From: Bin18 sp965242795
GTDB taxonomy: Bacteria > Desulfobacterota > Binatia > Bin18
Assembly: GCA_965242795.1 (NCBI GenBank)
Contig: OZ251505.1
Coordinates: 1,736,001-1,800,000 of the forward strand
Direction of reading: 5' to 3'
DNA: 64,000 nucleotides
The stretch's first letter is position 1. Each line of letters opens with the position of its first letter. Made by a program: the position numbers and the translations under genes. This document shows positions 33,918-43,100 of the stretch, one piece after another. Below the pieces are notes generated by a model. The model was not told the DNA's origin. It made no database searches and saw only the letters and a program-made list of their open reading frames with translations.

Positions 33918-35522
33918 CTACATGCGGAAGACGCCCACGCGGGGGTCGGGGAACGGGGCGTTGAGCGACAGGGCGATGCCCAGGCCGAGCACGTCGCGCG
34001 TCTGCCGCGGGTCGAGGATGCCGTCGTCCCACAGCCGCGCGGTCGAGTAGTACGGGCTGCCTTCCTCCTCGTACTTGGCCAGCGTCGGCGTGGTGAACGC
34101 GCGCTGCTCCTCGTCCGTCAGGGTTTCGCCTTTGGCCGCCAACTGCTGCAGCTTGACCGTCAGCAGCACCGACGCGGCCTGCTCACCGCCCATGACCGAG
34201 ATGCGCGCGTTCGGCCACATGAACAGCAGCCGCGGGGAATACGCCCGCCCGCACATGCCGTAGTTGCCGGCGCCGTTGGAGGCACCGATGATGACGCTGA
34301 ACTTCGGCACGCGCGCGTTGGCCACGGCGTGGACCATCTTCGCGCCGTCCTTGGCGATGCCGCCCTGCTCGTAGCGCTTGCCGACCATGAAGCCGGTGAT
34401 GTTCTGCAGGAACAGCAGCGGCACCTTGCGCTGGCCGCACAACTCGATGAAGTGCGCGGCCTTGAGCGCCGACTCGGAGAACAGCACGCCGTTGTTCGCG
34501 ACGATGCCGACCGGATAGCCGTGGATGTGCGCGAAGCCCGTCACCAGGCTGGCGCCGTAGCGCGGCTTGAACTCGTGCAGCCGGCTGCCGTCCACGATGC
34601 GCGCGATGACCTCGTGGACGCGGTAGGGGACGCGCGTGTCGCGCGGGATCACGCCGTACAGTTCCGCGGGGTCGTAGGCCGGCGCCTCCGGGGCTGCGCG
34701 GTCCAGCGGGAATTTCCGGGGCCGGGGCAGGTTGGCGATGATCGACCGCGTGAGGTCCAGGGCGTGCGCGTCGTCGTCGGCCAGATGGTCGGACACGCCC
34801 GACAGCCGCGTATGCACGTCGCCGCCGCCCAACTCCTCGGCCGTCACCTCCTCGCCGGTCGCCGCCTTGACGAGCGGCGGCCCGCCCAGGAAGATCGTCC
34901 CTTGCCCCTTCACGATCACGTTTTCGTCGGCCATGGCCGGGACGTACGCGCCGCCGGCGGTACACGAGCCCATCACCACCGCGACCTGCGGAATGCCCAG
35001 CGCCGACATGCGCGCCTCGTTGTAGAAGATGCGCCCGAAGTGGTCGCGGTCCGGGAAGATGTCGGCCTGGAAGGGCAGGTTGGCTCCGCCCGAATCGACC
35101 AGATACACGCACGGCAGGCGGTTCTCCTCGCCGACCTCCTGCGCGCGCAGGTGCTTCTTGACCGTCATCGGATAATACGTGCCGCCCTTGACGGTCGCGT
35201 CGTTCGCCACGATGACGGTCTCGCGGCCCTCGACCAGCCCCACGCCGGTGACGATGCCGGCGGACGCCGGCCCGTCGTACATGCCGTACGCGGCCAGCGG
35301 CGACAGTTCCAGAAACGGCGTGTCGGGATCGAGCAGGGCGTCGATGCGCTCGCGCGCCAGCAGTTTGCCGCGTGCGGTGTGCCGCTCGCGTGACGCCGGC
35401 GGACCCCCCGCGCGGGCCGCGGCGAGATCCTCCTGCAGCCGCTCCACCAGGGCGCCCATGTGGGCGGCGTTGGCGCGGAAGTCGGCCGAGCCGGGGTTGA
35501 TCTTGCTTTCGATGCGGTCCAT
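33918..35522 (-). CDS. mccB: Methylcrotonyl-CoA carboxylase beta (carboxyltransferase) subunit
   Basis: A 534-residue protein and the full carboxyltransferase length. It has RERIDALLDPDTPFLELS, the N-lobe YLVDSGGANLPFQADIFPD and VMGSCTAGGAYVPAMAD, and the C-lobe RYGASLVTGFAHIHGYPVGIVANNGVLFSESALKAAHFIELC, LFLQNITGFMVGKRYEQGGIAKDGAKM and SFGAGNYGMCGRAY-like GASNGAGNYGMCGRAYSPRLLFMWPNARISVMGGEQAASVL. It transfers CO2 from biotin to 3-methylcrotonyl-CoA in leucine breakdown. Geranyl-CoA carboxylase is a possible alternative. The biotin carboxylase (alpha) subunit is not in the window. Confidence 0.92.
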   Translation of the reverse strand: MDRIESKINPGSADFRANAAHMGALVERLQEDLAAARAGGPPASRERHTARGKLLARERIDALLDPDTPFLELSPLAAYGMYDGPASAGIVTGVGLVEGRETVIVANDATVKGGTYYPMTVKKHLRAQEVGEENRLPCVYLVDSGGANLPFQADIFPDRDHFGRIFYNEARMSALGIPQVAVVMGSCTAGGAYVPAMADENVIVKGQGTIFLGGPPLVKAATGEEVTAEELGGGDVHTRLSGVSDHLADDDAHALDLTRSIIANLPRPRKFPLDRAAPEAPAYDPAELYGVIPRDTRVPYRVHEVIARIVDGSRLHEFKPRYGASLVTGFAHIHGYPVGIVANNGVLFSESALKAAHFIELCGQRKVPLLFLQNITGFMVGKRYEQGGIAKDGAKMVHAVANARVPKFSVIIGASNGAGNYGMCGRAYSPRLLFMWPNARISVMGGEQAASVLLTVKLQQLAAKGETLTDEEQRAFTTPTLAKYEEEGSPYYSTARLWDDGILDPRQTRDVLGLGIALSLNAPFPDPRVGVFRM

Positions 35523-35585
35523 GCCGGGGGGAGGGTGGCGGAATCGGACGGCGCCCGTACGGAGGCGGCGCGCCGCGGACGTCGG

Positions 35586-36521
35586 CTAGGACACGAACGT
35601 GGGGACGACCTCGCGGCCGATCGTCTCCACCTGCCCGACGAGTCGGTCGGGCGGCGCAATCGGCCACAGCACGAACTTGTTGCAGCCCTCTTCGACGTAG
35701 GCGTGGACTTTTTCCAGGCAGGCCGCGGCCGGGCCGATGGCCGAGCGGGCGATCAGCGGCTCCGCTGACATGGTCGGAAAGTCGGACAGAAATGCGCGCG
35801 CGACCCGGTCGGCCTCGGCCCGGTCGTCGTTGAGGTGCGTGAAGATCAGCACGCCGGTTTCGTCGGGATCGACCTGCCGGCCGTACTGCGTGCCGAACGC
35901 GGCCATTTTCTGCAAACCGGCCGCGTACTCCTGCGGCGTGACGAGCGAGGGAAACCAGCCGTCGCCGTAGCGCACCGCGCGCTTGATGGCCAAATCGCTG
36001 CCGCCGCCGACCCACACGTCGAGCGAACCCTTGGCCGGCCGCGGCTCGATGGTCACGTCCTCGAAATCGTAGAACTCGCCGTGGTGGGTGACGTTGGGGC
36101 CGGCCCACAGCTTGCGCATCACGTCCACGGCCTCGGCCATGCGTTTGCCGCGGCCTTCGAGCGGCACGCCGCACGCCCGACAGTCGCGCGGGTCGCTGCC
36201 CAGCCCGACGGCCATGATGACGCGGTTGCAGCTTCCGGACAGGTAGTCCAGCGTGGCGTACGTCTTGGCGACCTGCACCGGGTCGCGCGCCGGCATGGTC
36301 AACACGCTCGGCCCCATCTTGATCCGTTTGGTGCGCCCGGCCCACAGCGCCATGATGCAGGCGATGTCGAACGACGGGTTGCGCGCCACGATGTGGTCCG
36401 ACAGCCAGATCGAGTCGATGCCCAGATCCTCGGCCCGCTCCGCGTAGTCGCAGACCGTGTCGGGACTCGGCAGCCCGAGCCCCCACAACCCGAAGCCGAT
36501 ACCGATTTTCACTCCGCCCAT
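35586..36521 (-). CDS. LLM-class flavin-dependent oxidoreductase (luciferase-like)
   Basis: A 311-residue luciferase-like TIM-barrel protein. It starts MGGVKIGIGFGLWGLGLPSPDTVCDYAERAEDLGIDSIWLSDHI; the ATG at 36521 fits the family start. Other landmarks are RIKMGPSVLTMPARDPVQVAKTYATLDYLSG, RVIMAVGLGSDP and DVWVGGGSDLAIKRAVRYGDGWFP. It would use FMN or F420; the cofactor and substrate are not evident. It lies 63 bases upstream of mccB on the same strand and is probably co-transcribed, so a role in branched-chain or terpenoid acid breakdown is possible but unproven. Confidence 0.87.
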   Translation of the reverse strand: MGGVKIGIGFGLWGLGLPSPDTVCDYAERAEDLGIDSIWLSDHIVARNPSFDIACIMALWAGRTKRIKMGPSVLTMPARDPVQVAKTYATLDYLSGSCNRVIMAVGLGSDPRDCRACGVPLEGRGKRMAEAVDVMRKLWAGPNVTHHGEFYDFEDVTIEPRPAKGSLDVWVGGGSDLAIKRAVRYGDGWFPSLVTPQEYAAGLQKMAAFGTQYGRQVDPDETGVLIFTHLNDDRAEADRVARAFLSDFPTMSAEPLIARSAIGPAAACLEKVHAYVEEGCNKFVLWPIAPPDRLVGQVETIGREVVPTFVS

Positions 36522-36921
36522 GCCGTGTGCCTCCCGTCGTGTTCCGCCGAATGCGGCGCACCCTACCAGAAAGTCCGCCCCGCGGGAACGGCGGCGCCTC
36601 TCCTGTCCGCGTTCGAAACTTCCGGGCCGATTCACGACTGCGCGGCCTGGTCACGTATCTTTCCGAGCGGCGGGGTGGCGCTCATGCGGACTATCGTCTA
36701 AGGAGCTTCCGTACATCGACAGCATCGGGAATCTCGCGCTGGTGCTGAACTAACGGAGCTGCGCCGTACGTTTCGGCGGTTCGTCCGAGCTCGGCGGGCG
36801 CGTGCCGACATTGACGCCGGGGCGGACCGAGAACGGCGGCATCGAAGCGGCGACCGGATGAGCGGCCGAACGCTCGATCGACACAACAACGTCCTCAACC
36901 ATCGACAAGGAGACCGTACCC
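36522..36921. other. Gene-free divergent interval
   Basis: Between the LLM gene and the glutathione S-transferase gene. No convincing reading frame. About 33 bases near 36605 (GTCCGCGTTCGAAACTTCCG...) recur with a few mismatches near 37912. AAGGAG before 36922 is the ribosome-binding site of the next gene. Confidence 0.5.
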
Positions 36922-37533
36922 ATGCTGGTCCTCCATTTCGCGCCCGATTCCCGAGCCGGGCGCATCGTCTGGCTGCTCGAGGAACTCGGGCTGCCGTACG
37001 AAATGAACAAAATGGCGTTTCATCCGCAGGCGCTCAAGTCGCCCGAACATCGCGCGCGCCATCCGCTCGGCCGCGTCCCCGTGCTCGACGATGGCGACGT
37101 GCGACTCTACGAGTCGGGCGCTATCGTCGAGTACATTCTGGAACGCCACACCAGCGGCGGCCTGAAGCCCGCTGTCGCGGCCGCGGAGTTTCCCGCCTAT
37201 CTGCAATGGTTCCACTACTGCGAGGGCATGGTGATGCCGCCGGTCAACACCATCGTCGTGCAAACGCTGCTGCTGCCGCCGGAACGCCGGGACGCGACGG
37301 CCCTCGGCCAAGCGCAGCGCTTGCTCGGCAAGGCGTTGCAGCCGGTGGACGACGCCTTGGCGGGAAAGGACTATCTAATCGGGGACTTTTCCGCCGCCGA
37401 CATCATGCTCGGCCACGCCTGCTACATGAGCAAACGGCTCGGCTGCGTCACGGACGAGATGGCGAATCTGAATGCATACCTTGGACGCATCGAGGCCCGG
37501 CCAGCCTTCAAGACCGCCATCGAGATGCAATAG
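36922..37533 (+). CDS. Glutathione S-transferase family protein
   Basis: A 203-residue protein. The N-terminal thioredoxin fold (residues 1-78) has LHFAPDSRAGRIVWLLEELGLPYE, with a Ser in the position that activates glutathione in many bacterial GSTs, then GRVPVLDDGDVRLYESGAIVEYIL with the cis-Pro and the ES dipeptide that holds the gamma-glutamyl group. The helical C-terminal domain has YLIGDFSAADIMLGHACYMS. AAGGAG lies 9 bases before the ATG. It stands alone between repeat-filled gaps. The substrate cannot be predicted. Confidence 0.92.
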   Translation: MLVLHFAPDSRAGRIVWLLEELGLPYEMNKMAFHPQALKSPEHRARHPLGRVPVLDDGDVRLYESGAIVEYILERHTSGGLKPAVAAAEFPAYLQWFHYCEGMVMPPVNTIVVQTLLLPPERRDATALGQAQRLLGKALQPVDDALAGKDYLIGDFSAADIMLGHACYMSKRLGCVTDEMANLNAYLGRIEARPAFKTAIEMQ

Positions 37534-38367
37534 CCCGCGGGGAGGTAAGCCCGTAAAAACAAGCCCACGAGATGAGGCAAGAACGTAAGATAGGCCGCTG
37601 GCGCGACTTTCCAGCCGCGGCAAGTCCGCGTCGGCCCTAGCTCCCATATCAAGAGTGGCATGATGCGTCCCACTTTCACCTCTCACAACCACATCTCACA
37701 ACGTTCGCCTCGATAATGGTTCTTCCACCATACCCGAGAAGGATCATACGCTGGAACACTATTTCCTCGTTCAGGGCGGCAAAGCGCACGCTTGCATTGG
37801 TTGATCCGCTGATTGACGAATACGGCGACGGTCGGTTCAGAGGGCGACCGCGCCGTAGCACAGGCATGGCCTCTCATTTGCTTCGGGCGTAACGTGTTCA
37901 TCTCTACGCTTGTCCGAGTTCGAAACTTTCGGACTGATTCAAGATGGTGGCCGGGGCCCTTATCCTCTCCCTTTCCCGGGGTTCTGTTCAGGAATGACAG
38001 ACAAGATGATCCTCAAGTCGTTTTTTCCTCGTCATACTCCCGTTCAAGCTGGGGGCAGGCTCTGCGGAAGCAGGTATCCATCTTCTGGATTCCCGCTTTC
38101 GCGGGAATGACGACCGGGTCGGATCGTCAAATACAGAACTCCCTCCCAACTCGTCCTTCCTTCGGGAGAGGGCTAGGGAAATCTTCGAACCGAAACGCCC
38201 CACCGCTTGACGGAATCCATTCATCGGGCACATAGTGCCGACTACTTCGTGAACGGCACCGGACGTTCTCCGGTGCATCCCAGCAATGCCCCGGCGCTCG
38301 GGAGGGTGCCGGTGTCCATCAAATGAAGGGATGCCTGACGCCGTGCGGCACGTGCCAGAAACGACCC
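37534..38367. other. Repeat-bearing gene-free interval
   Basis: An 830-base gap with no credible gene. It holds a copy of the GTCCGAGTTCGAAACTT scrap (37912), a full GTCAT...ATGAC element (38031-38111) and a degraded CCTTCGGGAGAGGGCTAGGG hairpin (about 38158). Confidence 0.5.
38031..38111. repeat. 80-base GTCAT...ATGAC element, second full copy
   Basis: It matches 1874-1954 over its length, including GCAGGCTCTGCGGAAGCAGG and the terminal hairpin ATTCCCGCTTTCGCGGGAAT. The flanking TTTTTTCCTC and the downstream GGATCGTCAA are also shared. Confidence 0.75.
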
Positions 38368-39975
38368 ATGCGCTTCTTCAACACCGAAGGGCCGGTGCGT
38401 CCGGACGACCACTACGCCATCGCGCCGCTGGACAGGATGGACGTGGAGGAACTGTTGGGGCTGATCCGCGGTAAACGCTACTTCGTGCTGCACGCGCCGC
38501 GGCAGACCGGCAAGACCTCCGCCTTGATCGCCCTGCGCGACCTTCTGAACAGCGGCGAGGCCGGCGACTTCCGCTGTGTGGACGTGAACGTCGAAGTCGG
38601 TCAGGTGGCACGTGACGACACCGCGCGGGGTATTCGCACCATCCTCGGCCTCTTGGCGGAGAACGCGCTTGCGCAGGGCGACGACTATCCGAGCAAGGTC
38701 TGGCAAGACGTTCTGGCGGCGGTCGGCGCCGATGGCGCAATCAACGTGCTGCTCGCTCGTTGGTGCCGGGCGAACCCGACGCCGCTGGTGCTGCTGGTGG
38801 ACGAGATCGATGCGCTGGTCGGCGATACGCTGCTCTCGGTCCTGCGCCAGCTCCGCGCCGGCTATCCGCAGCGCCCGCAAGCCTTCCCGCAGAGCGTCGT
38901 GCTGTGCGGAGTGCGCGACATCCGCGACTACCGCATCCGGTCGAGTACCGGCGAGGTCATCGCCGGCGGCAGCCCGTTCAACGTTGCGGCGAAGTCGCTG
39001 CGCCTGGGCGACTTCACCGAGGCGGAGACCCGGGCGCTCGTAGCCCAGCACACCGAGGAGACCGGCCAAAACTTCTCGCCGGCGGCGCTGGAGGCGGTGT
39101 GGACGCAGACACGAGGCCAGCCGTGGCTGGTGAACGCGCTGTGCGCCGGGGCCTGCTTCGACAACAAGGCGGGAAGGGATCGCTCGCGGACCATCGAAGC
39201 GGACGACGTCTATGCCGCGCGGGAAGAGTTGATCCTCTCGCGCCGCACGCATCTCGACCAGTTGTCACACAAGCTGGAGGAGGAGCGGGTGCGGCGTGTC
39301 GTCGAGCCCATCCTGAGTGGCGGGGAGGCGCGGCACCATGTCCGTGACCTGGAGTACGTGCGCGACCTGGGGCTGATTGCCGCCGGCGACCCGCCGCGCA
39401 TGGCGAACCCGATCTACGCGGAGGTGGTGCCGCGGGAACTAGGCTACGTCCTGCAAAGCAGCCTGGACGTGCAGGTGGCGTGGTACGTGGACGGCGCCGG
39501 CCGGCTGGACATGACGAAACTGCTGACGGCGTTCCGCACGTTCTTCTTGGAGCATGCCGCACATTGGCTGGGGCGCTTCGCCGACTACCCCGAGGCCGGG
39601 CCGCAACTCATCTTGCAGGCGTACCTGCAACGGGTGGTGAACGGGGGCGGGCGCATCGAACGCGAGTACGGGCTGGGGCGCGGACGGACGGACTTGCTGG
39701 TACTGTGGCCGCGCGAGGCGGGGCAGCCGTCGGACCTGTGGGAACGGTTCGTGGTGGAGTGCAAGGTGCTGCGCGACGCGGACCGCAAGAGTTTCGCGTG
39801 GACGATCGAGCGGGGCGTAGAGCAGACGTTGGGATACATGGCGAAGTGCGGGGCGGAGGAAGGGCATCTGGTGGTGATCGACCGCCGGAGCGAGGAGCGG
39901 CGGCGCGGTGACGACGACGCGGGGAGATACGAGCACCAGCCGAACCGCGGCAACGTGGCGATCTGGACGCTGTAG
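38368..39975 (+). CDS. AAA-type ATPase fused to a PD-(D/E)XK nuclease-like domain
   Basis: A 535-residue protein. The ATG at 38368 starts MRFFNTEGPVRPDDHYAIAPL, a characteristic family start. Walker A is APRQTGKTSA and Walker B is LVLLVDEIDAL; CGVRDIRDYRI looks like a sensor/arginine region. Residues about 230-330 are a helical lid and winged-helix-like region (HTEETGQNFSPAALEAVWTQTRGQPWLVNAL). The C-terminal part (about 405-510) has GRTDLLVLW, FVVECKV and GVEQTLGYM, the spacing of a PD-(D/E)XK fold with D, ExK and a trailing Q. Relatives are common, mostly unstudied, in repeat-rich genomes. A role in defence or mobile-element biology is inference. Confidence 0.82.
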   Translation: MRFFNTEGPVRPDDHYAIAPLDRMDVEELLGLIRGKRYFVLHAPRQTGKTSALIALRDLLNSGEAGDFRCVDVNVEVGQVARDDTARGIRTILGLLAENALAQGDDYPSKVWQDVLAAVGADGAINVLLARWCRANPTPLVLLVDEIDALVGDTLLSVLRQLRAGYPQRPQAFPQSVVLCGVRDIRDYRIRSSTGEVIAGGSPFNVAAKSLRLGDFTEAETRALVAQHTEETGQNFSPAALEAVWTQTRGQPWLVNALCAGACFDNKAGRDRSRTIEADDVYAAREELILSRRTHLDQLSHKLEEERVRRVVEPILSGGEARHHVRDLEYVRDLGLIAAGDPPRMANPIYAEVVPRELGYVLQSSLDVQVAWYVDGAGRLDMTKLLTAFRTFFLEHAAHWLGRFADYPEAGPQLILQAYLQRVVNGGGRIEREYGLGRGRTDLLVLWPREAGQPSDLWERFVVECKVLRDADRKSFAWTIERGVEQTLGYMAKCGAEEGHLVVIDRRSEERRRGDDDAGRYEHQPNRGNVAIWTL

Positions 39976-40118
39976 CGCATCTCCCGCCGCGTCGAGTGTT
40001 CGAGAACGAACTTGGGGACGCGGGCGTCCCGATCTTGCCGAAAGGTCGAAGGGACTGGGCGGATGGATGGAAGCCGCCTGGTCCGCGCGAGGCGGAAGGC
40101 TTTCCCCGGACCGTTATC

Positions 40119-43100
40119 TCACCAGCAGACACTGCCGGAGAGCATGATCTCGTGCGCCGTCGCCCCGCTGAAGCGCGTTTCGCGGGCGCCTTCCATGCTC
40201 ACGTCCACGCATGCGCCCACGGCGAGCGTGCCACCCAACCGGTAGTCGCGGGTCTCCGGGCCGGCCATGCCGACGCCGCCGTAGGTCGTCAGCAGGCCGG
40301 CGCCCTCGTGCGTCACCCAGCCGTAGCCCAAGTCGAGTGCGAAGTGGGCCGGCGACAGCCCCGGCGCGTCGTCGGTCTCGGGGGCGGCGCTGGTGCGGAG
40401 CACGTCCGCGCCGTTCCACATCTGCGCGACCTTGCTGGCCTCCGCGCCCCAGACCGGCGCGAACGTCAGCCACAGGCCGCGCTTGGCAACGCCCGGGTCG
40501 AGACGCAGGGTCAGGCTCGCCCCCCATTCGTCGAACGCCGATTTCTGATGGGCCAACAGGTAGCGGCCGCCGGCTTCCAGTCCGAAGCCGAGCCGGGTGT
40601 GCGCGTACTCCAGCCGGCCGCCCAACTCCGCGCCCAGGCCGGTTTCCGCTTTGCCGCCGTCCCAGCGTCCGCCGAGTTCCAGCACCGGGGTGACGTGCGA
40701 CTCGTCCGACATCTCCCAGTCCGTCCGGCTTTCCAGCAGGAGCCGCACCCGTTGGGCGTCGCCGGCGGTCTCGGGCGACCCTTCCTTCCGGTCTGTCTCC
40801 AATTCGGTCAGGAACGTGTCGGCTTTCAGGGCGAGGCCGACCCGCCGCCACTTCAGGAGTTCCTGCCGGACGCCGCCGGCGGCCATCAGCATCTCCAGGT
40901 CGGACTTCACCGTGCCTGCTTCGTCCCGGAGTTCGGCACTGCCCCAACCGGCGCCCAGCAGGCCCCATACCCCGAGCCCGGGCCGCGGGGTCCAGTGCGC
41001 GTAGGGCAGGACGCTCGTCAGTTCGACGTCGAGGTTCCCTTTGGTGACGCCGGCGATAGCGTAGTCCACGTCCCCCCGGCTGTGGGCCGCGGCCAAGCCG
41101 AGCAGGACGTCGGGTCGCGCGCGGTAATCGAGGCCGAGGTAGCCGCTGTACACGTCCCCATTCATCGAGAAGTCGTCCTTGGGTTTGCCGTTGAAGCCGC
41201 TGGCCGTTCCCCGGCCCCACAACGTCCAGCCCGAAGCGCCCGGAGTCGAGTCCCGGTCGCCCAACGGCACGTCGAACCGGCTCCGGGTCAGCATCTCCGT
41301 GGCCGACACCCGCCGGAAGCCGACCGGCCTGCGCCAGCGCCACGCATCCCTCTGCATCCGCGGGCTGGCCGCATGGGCGCGGTCGAACCCGCGTTGGGCG
41401 AGGCCGTCGTATCCTGCCAAGCCGGGAGCATACTCCGAACCGCCCCATGCCTCGTGGAACGCCGCCTCCCGCGCGTGTCGGCCCACATCGTCCGGCCCGC
41501 TCGGGAGGTTCCCAGCGTCGTCGGTCCAGGAGACCGGGGCGCCTCCGGTCGTGCCAGGAGCATCCCATGCCGCGGTCGAGAGCGCGCGGGTCAGCGTACT
41601 CCACGCCGCGCCGCCCGGTTGCCCCAGCGGGCCGGCACCCGCCAGCGGCGAGCCGACTTCCAGCCCCAGCGCCCGCGCCACGCCGTACCCGACGCCCGCG
41701 GCGTGCCGCCAGCGCCCGGCGCGCGTTGCGTCTTTTCGGGACAATTCCTGCCCGCCCAGGACCGCGGTGGCTTCCGGTGTCGGCTGCCCGAAACGTCCGC
41801 CGATCACGTCGACCGTGTCCGCGGCCAGGGTGCGGCCGACGCCGGCCAGCACCATGCCTAAACTCCGTTTCCGCGCCGCGGCCGCGTCGTTGTCCGTAAT
41901 GGTGCCGGTCGCTTCGGACCGTGCCATGCTTCCGGGTGCCGCGGCCGGCAGCGCCGCGGTCACCGTGAACGTTTCCACGGGCTCCACCTGCCGGTCCTCC
42001 AGCGTGGGTACGCTCAGGGTCGCTTCGGTCTCACCGGCCGGGACCGTCAGCACGCCGGCGGCCTCCGCCCGGTAATCCTCGTCCGGCGTCGCGCCGCCAG
42101 CCGTTCCCGTCCTCCACGTCAGCGTCAGCGGCACGATCGAGGCGCGCGACAACTGCACGAGAAACCGGACGGGGCGGCCTTCCACCGCGGCGGCGTCTTC
42201 CAGCGTCACCTGCAGCGGTGCGGAGAAGACGGCGAGGGCGAAGTGCAACGGCGGGTCGGTCACGTCGCCGTCCCGGTCCATCGCACTCAACGCATACGTG
42301 GTTTCGGACATGGCTTCGGTCGGCATGCCGCCGATCATGCGCTGCTGCGGATCGAAACTCATCCCGGCCGGCAAATCCGGCGTCAGCGTATAGCGCAGCG
42401 ACGGGTTGCCGCCTCGGGCCGCGGGGAGGGGGATCGACCGGATGGACGCGCGCATCGTCAAGTCCTGCGCGTCCATCGTGGCGTCGCCGAACGTGGGGAT
42501 CGAGTCCGCGGCAACGTGCAGGACGAGGTGCAACGGCGGGTCCGTCACGTCCCCGTCTTCGTCCGTGGCGGTCAGCGCGTACGTCGTCGTCGGTTGCGCT
42601 TCGCGCGGGGTGCCGGCGATGGTCCCGCCGCCGGTCGTCGGGTCGCCGGGCGGGGTGTAGGTCAGCCCGTCCGGCAACGCGGGTTCCGGGGCCAATGCGT
42701 AGCGCAGGGTCCCGTCTCCCCCCGTGGCCGGCGGCAGAGCCAACTGCGGGATGGGCAGATGCTCCACGTAGTCTTGCGCGTCCACCGCGGCATCGCCGAA
42801 CGTCGGCTGCCCGTCCGGCACGACGGTAATGGAGAAGGTCAACGACGTGGTATCGCCGTCGGCGTCGGTCGCGGTCAGCGTGTACGTCGCCGCGTCTTGG
42901 ACGTCGGCCGGCGTGCCGGCCAGCGTGCGGGTCGCCGCAGCGAAGCTGAGCCCGGCCGGCAGCGCCGGTTCCGGCGACAGCGCGTAGCGCAGCGCTCCGT
43001 CGCCATCCCGGGCCGCGGGGAGCGTCACCGGCTCGATCTCGTCGCCGGCCCGGAACTGTTGCGCCGGAAAGGTCTTCGGGTGGAAGAACGGATACCGGTC

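Noticed and set aside
36457..36753. Open frame ending LPYIDSIGNLALVLN before the glutathione S-transferase gene
   Set aside because: Most of it is antisense to the LLM oxidoreductase, and the tail alone is too short to support a gene or a remnant.
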